Part shown: in pieces, positions 17,410-27,255 of the stretch
Layout of the letters: each line of letters starts with the position of its first letter
How positions within the stretch are numbered: the first letter of the stretch is position 1
Assembly (NCBI GenBank): GCA_030066795.1
Contig: JASJAW010000002.1
Span: 1-64,000 of the forward strand
DNA: 64,000 nt
Source: Dinoroseobacter sp.
GTDB lineage: Bacteria; Pseudomonadota; Alphaproteobacteria; Rhodobacterales; Rhodobacteraceae
Direction: 5' to 3'
Notes under the pieces: model-generated
What the model was told of the DNA's origin: nothing
Seen by the model: only the letters and a program-made list of their open reading frames with translations
Database searches by the model: none
Position numbers and translations under genes: made by a program

Positions 17410-18621
17410 ATGGGCAACGTTTTGGTAGTTGGTGCGGGTGGCGTGGCATGGGCCTCTGTCCACAAGATGGCGATGAACGCGGACATCTTCTCGAAGATCA
17501 CACTGGCATCGCGGACCAAATCGAAATGCGATGCCATCGCCGCAAGTGTCAAAGAACGGACCGGAGTAGAGATCGCGACCGCTGCGCTGGATGCGATGGA
17601 CGTGACCGCGACGGTCGCCCTGATCAAAGAAACAGGTGCGGAGGTCCTCGTGAACCTTGCCCTGCCCTACCAAGACCTAAAGCTGATGGATGCCTGCCTT
17701 GAGGCCGGTGTGCATTACCTCGACACGGCAAACTACGAGCCAGAGGATGAAGCGAAGTTCGAATACCACTGGCAATGGGCCTACCAGGACCGCTTCAAGG
17801 AGGCCGGGCTTACCGCAATTCTGGGGTCGGGCTTTGACCCAGGGGTGACGTCAGTTTTTGCGACATGGCTCAAGAAGCACAAGCTCGACACGATCCGCCA
17901 GATCGACATTCTGGACTGCAATGGCGGTGACAACGGCCAGACCTTCGCGACCAACTTCAATCCGGAGATCAATCTGCGCGAGGTACTGGCGGACGTGCGT
18001 CACTGGGAGCGTGGCGAGTGGAAAGTCTCTTCTCCCATGACGACAAAAGTCCCTTTTGACTTCCCCGAAGTCGGTGAGAAGAACATGTACCTGATGTACC
18101 ACGAGGAGCTGGAAAGCCTATCGACCCACTTTCCGGAGATCGAGCGTGCGCGGTTCTGGATGACCTTTGGGGATGAGTATATCAAGCACGCCACAGTTCT
18201 GAACAACGTGGGCATGACCCGGATCGACCCGGTGATGCACAACGGTGTTGAAATCATCCCGATCCAGTTCCTGAAGACACTCCTCCCCGATCCCGGCGAT
18301 CTGGGGGCGCTGACAAAAGGCAAGACCTGCATTGGCGATATCGCCACGGGTCAGGCCAGGGACGGGTCGGGGGAGAAGACCTATTACATCTACAACATCT
18401 GCGATCACGAGGAGTGCTATCGCGAGGTTGGAAGCCAAGCTGTGAGCTATACCACCGGCGTTCCCGCGATGATTGGCGCGGCCATGGTCCTGAAGGGCAT
18501 CTGGCGAGAGCCAGGTGTTTGGAACATGGAACAACTCGACCCGGACGCCTTCATGGACATGCTCAATGCTCACGGCCTCCCGTGGGAGGTGCATGAACTC
18601 GAAGGCCCGGTCGGCTTCTGA
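17410..18621 (+). CDS. Carboxynorspermidine/carboxyspermidine dehydrogenase (saccharopine dehydrogenase family)
   Basis: 403 residues from ATG 17410, which has GGAGGA 6 bases upstream; the ATG at 17398 contains that site and is rejected. The N-terminal Rossmann motif is VLVVGAGGVAW (~3-13). Characteristic family segments include 'GVHYLDTANYEPEDEA' and 'GSGFDPGVTSVFA'. The enzyme reductively condenses aspartate-beta-semialdehyde with putrescine (giving carboxyspermidine) or diaminopropane (carboxynorspermidine) using NADPH. The neighbouring arginine decarboxylase and agmatinase make putrescine the likely partner here, so carboxyspermidine is the probable product. Its stop overlaps the next start (TGATG). 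Confidence 0.93.
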   Translation: MGNVLVVGAGGVAWASVHKMAMNADIFSKITLASRTKSKCDAIAASVKERTGVEIATAALDAMDVTATVALIKETGAEVLVNLALPYQDLKLMDACLEAGVHYLDTANYEPEDEAKFEYHWQWAYQDRFKEAGLTAILGSGFDPGVTSVFATWLKKHKLDTIRQIDILDCNGGDNGQTFATNFNPEINLREVLADVRHWERGEWKVSSPMTTKVPFDFPEVGEKNMYLMYHEELESLSTHFPEIERARFWMTFGDEYIKHATVLNNVGMTRIDPVMHNGVEIIPIQFLKTLLPDPGDLGALTKGKTCIGDIATGQARDGSGEKTYYIYNICDHEECYREVGSQAVSYTTGVPAMIGAAMVLKGIWREPGVWNMEQLDPDAFMDMLNAHGLPWEVHELEGPVGF

Positions 18622-19802
18622 TGGCAGATGCGGGGCTGATGCAGACGCAGGCCGGAGATCCGGGCGCTTTCCGGACCTTTGATCTGTCGCGCGTTCCCAG
18701 CCCCTGCTTTGTCGTTGACGAGGTTGCGCTTGAGCGGAACCTCAGAATCCTGCGCATGGTCGCCGATGCTTCCGGCGCGCAGGTTCTGGCGGCGTTGAAA
18801 GCCTTCTCGATGTTCGCGGCTGCGCCGTTGGTCTCGCGTTATCTCGACGGAGTTTGCGCCAGCGGCTTGTACGAAGCAAAGCTCGGCCGCGAGGAGTATG
18901 GTGGCGAGGTCGCCACATTTTGTGCCGGCTACAAAGAGAAAGAGTTCGACGAGATCCTCGCGCTCAGCGACAAGATCATCTTCAACTCGCCTGCGCAGAA
19001 AGACCGCTTCCTACCTCGTATTCTGGAAAGCGCAAGGAATATCTCGGTTGGACTACGCATCAACCCCGAGCACTCGGAGGGCGAGGTCGCAAAGTACGAC
19101 CCGGCTGCGCCTTGCTCACGTTTGGGCTTTCCGGTTTCGCAACTCGAACCCGAGATGCTCGGTGGCGTGGACGGGCTGCATATGCACACGCTGTGTGAAC
19201 AGGGGTTCGAACCGTTGGACCGGACCTGGTCGGCGATCGCCCCACGCATTGCACCGATGCTGGCGCAGATCAAATGGTTCAACTTCGGGGGCGGCCACCA
19301 CATCACGCGCGCGGATTACGACCGGGACGGGCTCTGTGCCTTCCTGCGCCGCCTGAAACGGGACACCGGGCTCCAGTTCTACCTTGAACCTGGTGAAGCA
19401 GTCGCGCTCGACGCTGGCATTCTGGTGGGCGAAGTGCTCGACACAGCACTGAACGATGTGAACATCGCCATCGTTGATATCTCTGCCACCTGCCACATGC
19501 CGGATGTGATCGAAGCACCCTACCGCCCGGCAATGCTGAACGAGGCCGCACGCGGGCCGACGTACCGACTTGGCGGGCCGTCCTGCCTCGCCGGCGACGT
19601 CATTGGTGACTACATGTTTTCTAAGCCGCTCGAGGTCGGCCAACGCTTCGCCTTCCTCGACCAGGCGCATTATTCGATGGTAAAAACGAACACATTCAAT
19701 GGCGTCCCCCTGCCCTCCATCGCCCTTTGGAACTCAAAAACCGATAATCTGAAAATCGTGAAGTCCTTCGTCTACGAGGACTTCAAGGAGCGGCTGTCAT
19801 GA
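18621..19802 (+). CDS. nspC: Carboxynorspermidine/carboxyspermidine decarboxylase
   Basis: 393 residues, a PLP-dependent fold III (alanine racemase-like barrel) decarboxylase. The PLP lysine is Lys60 in LAALKAFS; 'FNFGGGHHI' is the phosphate-binding glycine loop, 'YLEPGEAVAL' carries a PLP-ring contact, and 'SATCHMPDVIE' contains the family's C-terminal catalytic cysteine from the other subunit. It removes the carboxyl group to release spermidine. Translation is coupled to the upstream dehydrogenase by a one-base overlap and to agmatinase by ATGA, so the four enzymes are made together. This replaces the S-adenosylmethionine-dependent SpeE/SpeD route. Confidence 0.95.
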   Translation: MADAGLMQTQAGDPGAFRTFDLSRVPSPCFVVDEVALERNLRILRMVADASGAQVLAALKAFSMFAAAPLVSRYLDGVCASGLYEAKLGREEYGGEVATFCAGYKEKEFDEILALSDKIIFNSPAQKDRFLPRILESARNISVGLRINPEHSEGEVAKYDPAAPCSRLGFPVSQLEPEMLGGVDGLHMHTLCEQGFEPLDRTWSAIAPRIAPMLAQIKWFNFGGGHHITRADYDRDGLCAFLRRLKRDTGLQFYLEPGEAVALDAGILVGEVLDTALNDVNIAIVDISATCHMPDVIEAPYRPAMLNEAARGPTYRLGGPSCLAGDVIGDYMFSKPLEVGQRFAFLDQAHYSMVKTNTFNGVPLPSIALWNSKTDNLKIVKSFVYEDFKERLS

Positions 19803-20650
19803 GCGAGACAGTCTTTCTCGACAGCGAACTGACCGAGGCCGAGCGCGGCCCCCATGCGCGGTTTCGGGTGATCCCGGTGCCGCTGGAGCGCACAGTTTCC
19901 TACGGCGCGGGAACCGCATGGGGACCTGCCGCCATTTTGGCAGCCTCAGACGAGTTGGAGCGCGAAGTGCGCGGCGTAGCGCCCTGCGAGACGGGCATCT
20001 TCACCGAAGAACCGCTGGACTGCGACGGCCCGCTACCGGGTGTTATGGAGCGCCTGGCCAAGCGCACTGAAGCGGCCGTTTCCAGTGGAGCTATCCCAGT
20101 GACGCTTGGGGGCGAGCATTCGCTAACCTACGGCGCTGTCACCGGGGTAGCGCGCGCGCTCGAGAAACCAGTTGGCATCGTTCAGATTGATGCCCACGCA
20201 GACCTGCGCGTTGCGTATCAAGGTGACCCGCACAGCCACGCGTCGGTCATGGACCTTCTGACAGCTGAGGAAATCCCGCTCGCGCAGTTCGGCGTGCGGG
20301 CTCTTTCTGCAGAAGAACAGTCTGCACGATCAGAGCGCGGGGTGTTTTTTCGCGACGCCGAGGAACTGGTCGTGAACAACATCCATGCGGTCGATCTGCC
20401 AGACGATTTTCCCGAACTGGTCTATGTCAGCTTTGATGTAGATGGTCTCGACCCATCAATCATGCCCGCCACCGGGACGCCGGTTCCGGGTGGCCTTGGG
20501 TATTATCAGGCTCTGCATTTGGTCGAACACGCACTGGTAGGTCGCCGCTGCGTCGGATTTGACGTGGTGGAGTTGGCGCCGAACGGTCAGAAAGCGTGGG
20601 ATTTCACCGCTGCCTCTATCGTTTACAGGCTTATGGCAGCCTGCCTCTAG
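19799..20650 (+). CDS. speB: Agmatinase
   Basis: 283 residues of the ureohydrolase family. Mn2+ ligands are all visible: GGEHS (His107), DAHAD (Asp131, His133, Asp135) and FDVDGLDP (Asp213, Asp215). It hydrolyses agmatine to putrescine and urea, linking SpeA to the carboxyspermidine enzymes encoded directly upstream. The order decarboxylase, dehydrogenase, decarboxylase, agmatinase is not the order of the pathway but every step from arginine to spermidine is covered apart from aspartate semialdehyde supply. The start overlaps nspC by four bases. Confidence 0.94.
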   Translation: MSETVFLDSELTEAERGPHARFRVIPVPLERTVSYGAGTAWGPAAILAASDELEREVRGVAPCETGIFTEEPLDCDGPLPGVMERLAKRTEAAVSSGAIPVTLGGEHSLTYGAVTGVARALEKPVGIVQIDAHADLRVAYQGDPHSHASVMDLLTAEEIPLAQFGVRALSAEEQSARSERGVFFRDAEELVVNNIHAVDLPDDFPELVYVSFDVDGLDPSIMPATGTPVPGGLGYYQALHLVEHALVGRRCVGFDVVELAPNGQKAWDFTAASIVYRLMAACL

Positions 20651-20718
20651 GACTGGAAAGCCTGACAGCATAGGGGTTTATTCAGTGCGGAGCAGCTTCG
20701 CCTTCGGGGAGGATGGTA

Positions 20719-21447
20719 ATGACAAAGACAGCTCTTGTGATCTCGGCGCATTCGGCTGATTTCGTCTGGCGCTGCGGCGGGGCCATCGCGCTTCATCAGG
20801 CCAAGGGTCACGAGGTGACAGTGGTGTGCCTTTCTTACGGAGAACGCGGTGAAAGCGCAAAGCTCTGGAAGCAGACCAGTATGACGCTCAATGCCGTCAA
20901 AGTCGCCAGGAGGCATGAAGCCGAATCCGCCGCACAAGCCCTCGGAGTACACGATATTCAGTTCTTCGATTTGGGCGACTATCCATTGGATATGGATCAA
21001 GACGCGAAATACAGGCTTGTCGACGTAATCCGCAGCGTTCAGCCTGCCTTTATGCTCAGCCACAGCAAGTATGATCCCTATAACACAGACCACATGTATG
21101 CGACGCAAGTCGCTCTGGAGACACGCATGATTGCGCAAGCCTGGGGGCACAATCCCGGCGAGAAGGTGCTGGGCGCGCCACAGCTTTACCTGTTTGAGCC
21201 GCACCAAACAGAACAGATGGGCTGGAAGCCCGACACATTTCTCGACATCACACCAGTCTGGGAGCGCAAGCGGGCTGCAATCGAATGTATGGCCGGTCAG
21301 GAGCACCTCTGGGACTATTACACGCGGGTGGCCCAGAACCGGGCCAATCATTACAAACGCAACTCCGGGGGGCAGTCCGGCGGGCGCGATTGCAAGTATG
21401 CGGAGGCATTTCAGTCCGTCTTTCCGCGCACGGTGGATGAACTGTGA
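20719..21447 (+). CDS. galB: PIG-L/LmbE-family hydrolase, probable 4-oxalomesaconate hydratase (GalB-like)
   Basis: 242 residues from ATG 20719 (GGGGAGG 6 bases upstream; the ATG at 20713 is too close). The fold is that of zinc-dependent PIG-L deacetylases, with the N-terminal metal motif as AHSAD (His11, Asp14) where deacetylases have AHPDD, and '[16 protein letters not shown]' giving a further His. GalB of Pseudomonas is a hydratase of this family, and the coupled downstream gene encodes the next pathway enzyme, so the hydratase role is favoured over deacetylation. It lies 68 bases after speB with no evident terminator between them. Assignment rests mainly on context. Confidence 0.75.
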   Translation: MTKTALVISAHSADFVWRCGGAIALHQAKGHEVTVVCLSYGERGESAKLWKQTSMTLNAVKVARRHEAESAAQALGVHDIQFFDLGDYPLDMDQDAKYRLVDVIRSVQPAFMLSHSKYDPYNTDHMYATQVALETRMIAQAWGHNPGEKVLGAPQLYLFEPHQTEQMGWKPDTFLDITPVWERKRAAIECMAGQEHLWDYYTRVAQNRANHYKRNSGGQSGGRDCKYAEAFQSVFPRTVDEL

Positions 21448-22121
21448 TGGGAGGAGTGGTCGTCCAGGATATTCCACGCGCATCATCGGAGGTGATCACA
21501 GGTCTCGCGGAAGCCGGCGTTGCCACCGTGCACGAGGCACAAGGCCGTTCCGGGCTTATGCGGCCCGATCTGCGCCCGATATTCACCGGGGCGCAAATCG
21601 CCGGGTCCGCTGTCACGATCAGCGCCCCGCCAGGAGACAATTGGATGCTACATGTCGCCATCGAACAGGTCCGGCCCGGAGATATTCTTGTACTGGCTCC
21701 AACCAGCCCCTGCACAGACGGCTACTTTGGTGATTTGCTCGCCACTTCGGCCAAATCGCGCGGATGTGTCGGGCTGATCATCGATGCCGGCGTGCGCGAT
21801 GTCCGGGACCTGACAGAGATGGGCTTTCCCGTATGGTCGAAAGCGATCAGCGCACAAGGCACGGTGAAGGAGACGCTCGGCTCAGTAAATGTCCCGGTTG
21901 TCTGCGCCGGTGCGGCGGTCAATCCGGGTGATGTGATTGTCGCCGATGACGACGGGGTCTGTGTGGTTCCGACGGCTGACGCGGGAATAACCCTAAAGAC
22001 CGCGCGCGCGCGGATCGAGAAAGAAGCCGAAAAACGCAAGATACTGGCCTCCGGGACTCTTGGCCTCGACATGTACGGTATGCGCGAGAAACTGGCGAAA
22101 AAAGGTTTGCTTTACAGGTAG
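21447..22121 (+). CDS. galC: 4-carboxy-4-hydroxy-2-oxoadipate aldolase (LigK/GalC-like)
   Basis: 224 residues from ATG 21447, overlapping the galB stop by one base (TGATG). It belongs to the HMG/CHA aldolase family (RraA-like fold): '[22 protein letters not shown]', '[15 protein letters not shown]' and '[11 protein letters not shown]' carry the metal- and pyruvate-binding residues (Arg and Asp of G-V-R-D). These class II aldolases split 4-carboxy-4-hydroxy-2-oxoadipate into pyruvate and oxaloacetate, the last step of gallate and protocatechuate 4,5-cleavage. Ring-cleavage dioxygenase and other upstream enzymes are not in the window. RraA-type RNase E inhibitors share the fold but not the galB context. 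Confidence 0.85.
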   Translation: MGGVVVQDIPRASSEVITGLAEAGVATVHEAQGRSGLMRPDLRPIFTGAQIAGSAVTISAPPGDNWMLHVAIEQVRPGDILVLAPTSPCTDGYFGDLLATSAKSRGCVGLIIDAGVRDVRDLTEMGFPVWSKAISAQGTVKETLGSVNVPVVCAGAAVNPGDVIVADDDGVCVVPTADAGITLKTARARIEKEAEKRKILASGTLGLDMYGMREKLAKKGLLYR

Positions 22122-22351
22122 GTGGCCCGTCGAGACACACCGCAATCCCGCATCCATAAAAACCCTGACGCATTGCCAGCACGAAGAGAAAAATCGCCGA
22201 GTAGCAAGTCTGCTATGCAGAACGCTTGCAGGAAGGTTCACTTTCAAACAATGGTACGGTGGAGACTACGGGTGCAGTAGCTCATATGGCGTCGTCTGCT
22301 TAAAGATTTATTTGTGAAAACGTTGTTGTTTTAGTTGATCGGTTAAAAGTC

Positions 22352-23545
22352 ATGAACTCCCACTTTTTGAGCCGCCCACAACACACCGAAGGCAACCGCG
22401 AAGCAGTGGCTGAGCTCTCGATTGCAAACGCGCGCCTCGTTTTGCCAGACCGGGTCATAACAGGTGAGATCCACGTTGCTGGCGGCCGCATCGCTGCGAT
22501 CCGCGAAGGGGCGACGGTGCCATTAGGCGCCGTGGATGCGCAGGAAGATTATATCATTCCCGGACTGGTGGAGCTTCACACCGACAATCTTGAACGCCAT
22601 ATCCAACCGCGCCCCCGCGTAGAGATGCCACATCTGGGCGCAATCCTCGCCCATGACGGAGAAGTGGCGACTTGCGGGATCACAACGGTCTTTGACGCTC
22701 TGCGCGTGGGGTCGGTCACGGACGCCTCCACGAATTACGGAAAATACGCGCGGGCCGTTGCAAGCGAAATCCTCGGTCTGCGTGCGGCAGGAGTACTTCG
22801 GTCGCGGCACCTTCTTCACCTGCGCGCCGAAGTCTGCTCCGAGACCCTTATCGAAGAGTTCGCAGAATTCAACACAGAGGACCGGATTGGTCTTGTCAGC
22901 CTGATGGACCACACGCCCGGGCAAAGGCAATTCAGAGATGTCTCGAAGCTGAAGGATTATCTTTCAGGTAAATATTCGATGACAGAAACGGAGTTTGTCG
23001 ATCATATCGCGCGCCAGAAAGAACGCCGCGCGCGGCTTGGCGACGCCCATGAGGCGGCAACGGTGTCCGAAGCGACACGTCTCGGCGCAACTTTGGCCAG
23101 CCACGACGACACGACGTTTGAACAGGTCGCCCATTCCGCCTCACTCGGCATCCATCTGGCGGAGTTCCCGACCACGATCGAAGCCGCAGAAGCCTGCCGC
23201 GCAGCGGGCATTCGGATCATAATGGGGGCCCCTAACCTGATCCGAGGCGGATCGCATTCGGGCAACGTCTCCGCACGGGACTTGGCAGAACGTGACCTGC
23301 TTGACGTCGTCTCATCGGATTATGCGCCGTCCCTGCTTATTGCATCAGCCTGGAAACTGGCATCGATCTGGGGCGACTTGCCCAAAGCCATTCGCACCGT
23401 CACGCAAGCCCCGGCTGACGCAGTACAACTGCCTGACCGAGGGCGTCTGATCGAAGGCTCCCTGGCCGACCTGGTCCGGGTGCACATGCTGGGCGAGACA
23501 CCAGTGATCCGCACTGTCTGGCGTGGAGGGCAACAGATCGGCTGA
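22352..23545 (+). CDS. phnM: PhnM-family hydrolase (ribose 1-methylphosphonate 5-triphosphate diphosphatase), copy 1
   Basis: 397 residues from ATG 22352; a GTG at 22406 ('VAELSIANARLVL') fits the usual family N-terminus better and may be the true start. It is an amidohydrolase-fold protein with metal motifs 'VELHTDNLERH', a 'LMDHTPGQ' segment, 'ASHDDTT' and the PhnM hallmark 'GAPNLIRGGSHSGNVSA'. PhnM removes pyrophosphate from ribose-1-methylphosphonate-5-triphosphate ahead of the C-P lyase. None of phnG-L or a phosphonate transporter is near, so it is either split from its cluster or works in another pathway. A second homologue lies at 37753. Confidence 0.88.
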   Translation: MNSHFLSRPQHTEGNREAVAELSIANARLVLPDRVITGEIHVAGGRIAAIREGATVPLGAVDAQEDYIIPGLVELHTDNLERHIQPRPRVEMPHLGAILAHDGEVATCGITTVFDALRVGSVTDASTNYGKYARAVASEILGLRAAGVLRSRHLLHLRAEVCSETLIEEFAEFNTEDRIGLVSLMDHTPGQRQFRDVSKLKDYLSGKYSMTETEFVDHIARQKERRARLGDAHEAATVSEATRLGATLASHDDTTFEQVAHSASLGIHLAEFPTTIEAAEACRAAGIRIIMGAPNLIRGGSHSGNVSARDLAERDLLDVVSSDYAPSLLIASAWKLASIWGDLPKAIRTVTQAPADAVQLPDRGRLIEGSLADLVRVHMLGETPVIRTVWRGGQQIG

Positions 23546-23590
23546 CCTCGGCGCCGTATGGCAGGTTGCAAAAAATCTGAAAGATCGGCA

Positions 23591-24622
23591 CTAATCAACC
23601 GTCAGAACAATTTTGCCGATATGTCTCTTTTCGGAGAACGCTTCTTGTGCGCGGGCGATCTCGCTCAGGGGATAGGTCCCCGCGACCAGTGGCTTGAGCT
23701 CACCTCGCTCGATCCGCTCAACGAGATTTCCAAACACTTTCGGCTCAAGCACGGTGCAACCGAAAAAGCTCAGGTCCTTGAGATACAGGGTACGCACATC
23801 AAGCGTCACCAGCGGACCCGCAATCGCCCCAGAGACTGCGTAGCGCCCGCCCGGGCGTAGAACCTCAAGCAATGCAGGCCAAGCCGGCCCCGCCACCAGA
23901 TCGATCACGACATCCACGCTCGAATGGCCAAGCATGGCGATGAGGTCGTCGTGACGACCAAGTGTCTGTGCGGCACCCAGCTCGGTGATCTTCGCGGCTT
24001 TAGTGGAACTGGTCACAGCGAGCACCTCGGCCCCACGCGCCGTCGCGAGTTGCACGGCCCCAGAACCTACGCCACCTGAAGCGCCAGTGACCAGCACCCG
24101 GTCTCCGGCCCCGACCGCTGCACGTGTCAGCATGTTCTCAGCCGTCGAATAGGAACATGGGAAAGACGCCAGCTCGATATCTGTCAGACCGCTTTGTACC
24201 GCCACGGCGTGGCGGGCTGCGACGCCGGTATATTGTGCAAATCCACCATCGCATTCCGACCCGAAATACCACGGCGTGGACAAAGCACGTCCGTCTGCTT
24301 CGCGCAACGAAGGCTCCACCAACACGCGTTCACCGATCCGAGATGTATCAACACCACCACCTGTGGCGACGATGTGCCCGCAGACATCCGCCCCCTGAAT
24401 CCGAGGAAGCTGGAGGGCTTGCCCGGTCCAGCTTGCATCTTCGGAAGAGGCGTTTTCTGACTTCGAATACCAGCCGATACGCGTGTTAATATCGGTGTTA
24501 TTCACCCCGGCCGCAGCAACTTTGATGACAACATCGCCAGGCCCCGGCTGGGGCGTCGGCAAGTCGTCGCGCCACTCCAGCATCTCTGGACCGCCATGCC
24601 CGGTCAGGACCACACCGCTCAT
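23591..24622 (-). CDS. MDR-family NAD(P)-dependent oxidoreductase (quinone reductase-like)
   Basis: 343 residues from ATG 24622; an upstream GTG/TTG-type start near 24709 would add 29 non-homologous residues. Medium-chain dehydrogenase fold: N-terminal GroES-like domain with 'GPGDVVIKVAAAGVNNTDINTR', then a Rossmann domain with 'VLVTGASGGVGSGAVQLA' and 'GRYAVSGAIAG'. No structural-zinc cysteine quartet is visible, placing it with zinc-independent quinone oxidoreductase or enoyl-reductase members. The substrate is unknown. It faces phnM convergently, 45 bases apart, and is followed upstream on its own strand by the terminator of the nqr operon. Confidence 0.85.
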   Translation of the reverse strand: MSGVVLTGHGGPEMLEWRDDLPTPQPGPGDVVIKVAAAGVNNTDINTRIGWYSKSENASSEDASWTGQALQLPRIQGADVCGHIVATGGGVDTSRIGERVLVEPSLREADGRALSTPWYFGSECDGGFAQYTGVAARHAVAVQSGLTDIELASFPCSYSTAENMLTRAAVGAGDRVLVTGASGGVGSGAVQLATARGAEVLAVTSSTKAAKITELGAAQTLGRHDDLIAMLGHSSVDVVIDLVAGPAWPALLEVLRPGGRYAVSGAIAGPLVTLDVRTLYLKDLSFFGCTVLEPKVFGNLVERIERGELKPLVAGTYPLSEIARAQEAFSEKRHIGKIVLTVD

Positions 24623-24713
24623 GAGTTTCGGAAGTACTATCGGCCCGCCCTCCCTTAATTCAGCACGAGCCTTGTCTGGAACCCCGCCCACGTCAACGCA
24701 GAACGCCAAAAGT

Positions 24714-24740
24714 AAAGACCCGCGAACACCGCGGGTCTTT
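24714..24740. terminator. Strong intrinsic terminator of the nqr operon
   Basis: AAAGACCCGCG (24714-24724) and CGCGGGTCTTT (24730-24740) form a perfect 11-bp stem with a 5-base loop, 20 bases after the nqrF stop on the minus strand. The A/T ends provide T-runs on both strands. Confidence 0.9.
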
Positions 24741-24760
24741 CAAACTTTCAGGCGCAGGAA

Positions 24761-25981
24761 TTAACCGCCGAAATCGTCCAGCATGATGTCTTCCCGATCT
24801 ACGCCCAACTCCAAGAGCATGTTGATCACGGACTGGTTCATGATCGGAGGGCCGCACATGTAGTACTCGCAATCCTCGGGATTCGGATGGTCCTTGAGGT
24901 AGTTTTCATACAGGACGTTATGGATGAAGCCGGTATGGCCCTCCCACTCATCCTCGGGCAGCGCGTCCGATAGGGCTACATGCCATTCGAAGTTTGGATG
25001 CTCTTTCGCAAGCCCATCGAAGTCTTCGACATAAAACATCTCGCGCTTGGAGCGTGCACCATACCAGAAGCTGATCTTTCGGTCTGTGTCGATGCGGTTG
25101 AGTTGATCAAACAGGTGACTGCGCATCGGCGCCATCCCTGCACCACCACCGATGAAGATCATTTCTTTCTTGGTGTCGCGGGCAAAGAATTCACCGAACG
25201 GGCCCGAGATCGTAACCTTGTCGCCCGGCTTCAGGTTGAAGATGTAGGACGACATCTTGCCCGGCGGAATGCCATCGCTGCCCGGCGGCGGGGTAGCCAC
25301 GCGCACATTCAGCATGATGATGCCTTTTTCCTTGGGGTAGTTCGCCATGGAATAGGCACGCTCGATCGGCTCGCTCAGATCGGACGAATACTTCCAGAGA
25401 TTAAACTTGTCCCAATCCTCGCGATACTCCTCCTCCACGTCGAAATCCTTGTAGTCGACATGGTGGGCTGGCGCTTCGATCTGGATATAGCCACCGGCGC
25501 GGAAGTTGACGTCCTCACCCTCGGGAAGTTCCAGCACCAATTCCTTGATGAAGGTCGCCACGTTGTCGTTGGACCGGACGGTGCATTCCCATTTCTTGAC
25601 GCCGAAGACCTCTTCCGGAACCTCGATGTCCATGTCTTGCTTCACGGCCACCTGACAGGACAGACGATCACCGCAAGAGGCCTCACGCTTGGTGATGTGG
25701 CTTTCCTCGGTGGGCAGGATCGACCCGCCACCGGAATGAATGCGCACCCGGCACTGGGCGCAGGTCCCGCCGCCGCCGCAAGCCGAAGGGACGAACAGCT
25801 TGGCCTCTGCAAGCGTCTGCAACAGCTTGCCGCCTGCGGGCACAGCGATCGTCTTCTCGCCATTGATCGTAATGTTCACATTGCCTGTGGAGACGAGCTT
25901 AGAACGCGCCGCCATGATGACCGTGACAAGCCCGAGCACGATCAGGGTGAACAGTAAAATTCCCAGTCCGAATGTCGCCAT
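24761..25981 (-). CDS. nqrF: Na+-translocating NADH:quinone reductase subunit F
   Basis: 406 residues. An N-terminal membrane helix (~5-25) anchors a 2Fe-2S ferredoxin domain with cysteines C68-x5-C74-x2-C77-x31-C109, followed by an FAD domain ('[14 protein letters not shown]') and an NADH-binding domain ('[21 protein letters not shown]', '[14 protein letters not shown]'). It ends in 'DDFGG', typical of NqrF. This cytoplasmic-facing subunit takes electrons from NADH and passes them to the membrane cofactors. Last gene of nqrABCDEF; 12 bases separate it from nqrE. Confidence 0.97.
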   Translation of the reverse strand: MATFGLGILLFTLIVLGLVTVIMAARSKLVSTGNVNITINGEKTIAVPAGGKLLQTLAEAKLFVPSACGGGGTCAQCRVRIHSGGGSILPTEESHITKREASCGDRLSCQVAVKQDMDIEVPEEVFGVKKWECTVRSNDNVATFIKELVLELPEGEDVNFRAGGYIQIEAPAHHVDYKDFDVEEEYREDWDKFNLWKYSSDLSEPIERAYSMANYPKEKGIIMLNVRVATPPPGSDGIPPGKMSSYIFNLKPGDKVTISGPFGEFFARDTKKEMIFIGGGAGMAPMRSHLFDQLNRIDTDRKISFWYGARSKREMFYVEDFDGLAKEHPNFEWHVALSDALPEDEWEGHTGFIHNVLYENYLKDHPNPEDCEYYMCGPPIMNQSVINMLLELGVDREDIMLDDFGG

Positions 25982-25993
25982 CTGTGGCTCCTA

Positions 25994-26602
25994 TCAGAGT
26001 TTCACGCCAGAGAAGGACATGAAGGCCATCGCCATCAGTCCCGCGGTTATGAAAGTGATCCCCAAGCCTTGCAGGCCGTCCGGGATATCGGAGTATTTCA
26101 GCTTCTCGCGCACACCGGCCATTGCGGTGATTGCCAGCGCCCAGCCAAAGCCCGAGGAGAGGCCATAGGTGACGCTTTCAGCAAAGTTATAATCGCGCTC
26201 CACCATAAACAAGGACCCGCCGAGGATCGCGCAGTTCACGGTGATGAGCGGCAGGAAAACCCCCAGCGCGTTGTAAAGCGGCGGGAAGTATTTATCGAGT
26301 GTCATCTCGAGGATCTGCACCATCGCCGCGATCACCCCGATATAGGAGATCAGTCCAAGGAACGTCAGATCGACATCCGGGAACCCTGCCCAGGCCAAGG
26401 CACCGGGCGCGAGCAGGTAGTTGAGGATGACGTTGTTCGCAGGCACCGTAATCGCCTGTACGATCATCACCGAGATACCGAGGCCAATCGCTGTCGAGAT
26501 TTTCTTCGAGACCGCGATGAAGGTGCACATGCCGAGGAAGAACGACAGCGCGAGGTTTTCAACGAAGATCGCCTTTACAGCGAGAGAGATGAGACCTTCC
26601 AT
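25994..26602 (-). CDS. nqrE: Na+-NQR subunit E
   Basis: 202 residues with six membrane helices. Two conserved cysteines at the ends of the inverted halves, in 'FLGMCTFIA' (~26) and 'TVNCAILGG' (~120), contribute to the intramembrane 2Fe-2S cluster shared with NqrD. It is part of the electron path and of the Na+ channel. It starts exactly where nqrD stops (one-base overlap). Confidence 0.97.
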   Translation of the reverse strand: MEGLISLAVKAIFVENLALSFFLGMCTFIAVSKKISTAIGLGISVMIVQAITVPANNVILNYLLAPGALAWAGFPDVDLTFLGLISYIGVIAAMVQILEMTLDKYFPPLYNALGVFLPLITVNCAILGGSLFMVERDYNFAESVTYGLSSGFGWALAITAMAGVREKLKYSDIPDGLQGLGITFITAGLMAMAFMSFSGVKL

Positions 26603-27255
26603 CAGTGCGCCTCAACCGTTTGGATTTTGTACTCGCGCTCTTCTACCTGCGCCGGCTTCCATGTGCGGAAGGCCCAGATGATCAGACCGATGATGAAGAA
26701 CGCCGACGGAGGCAGCAGCAGCAAGCCGTTCGGAACATACCAGCCGCCGTTGTTCACCGTCTCTAGAATCGTGACGCCGAAAAGACTACCGGACCCGAAA
26801 AGCTCCCGGATGAAACCGACGAGCATCAGGATGAGGCCGTAGCCCAGCCCGTTGCCCACGCCGTCGATGAAGGACGCAACCGGTGGGTTCTTCATGGCAA
26901 AGGCTTCTGCGCGCCCCATCACGATACAGTTCGTTATGATAAGTCCCACGAAGACCGACAAGGTCTTCGAGATCTCGAACAGGTAGGCCTTGAGCACCTG
27001 ATCCACGAGGATCACCAGCGAGGCGATGATCACCATCTGCACGATGATCCGGATGGAACTGGGAATGTGGTTCCGGATGATCGAGATGAACATCGACGAA
27101 AACCCGGTCACGAAGATCACCGCCAGCGCCATCACGAAGGACACCTGCAGCGACGACGTCACCGCGAGGGCCGAGCAGATGCCCAGCACCTGAAGCGTGA
27201 TCGGGTTGTTGTCGACCAGCGGATCGGTCAGCATCTCTTTACGTGTCTGGCTCAT
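26602..27255 (-). CDS. nqrD: Na+-NQR subunit D
   Basis: 217 residues, six membrane helices, homologous and inverted relative to NqrE. The cluster cysteines are in 'LGICSALAV' (~27) and '[14 protein letters not shown]' (~110). It forms a pseudosymmetric pair with NqrE around the membrane-embedded iron-sulfur centre. It overlaps nqrE and nqrC by single bases. Confidence 0.97.
   Translation of the reverse strand: MSQTRKEMLTDPLVDNNPITLQVLGICSALAVTSSLQVSFVMALAVIFVTGFSSMFISIIRNHIPSSIRIIVQMVIIASLVILVDQVLKAYLFEISKTLSVFVGLIITNCIVMGRAEAFAMKNPPVASFIDGVGNGLGYGLILMLVGFIRELFGSGSLFGVTILETVNNGGWYVPNGLLLLPPSAFFIIGLIIWAFRTWKPAQVEEREYKIQTVEAH

Noticed and set aside
24980..25957. 325-codon plus-strand frame opposite nqrF
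   Set aside because: Shadow of nqrF, with His/Asp-rich composition that results from reading its codons in reverse; no ribosome binding site.
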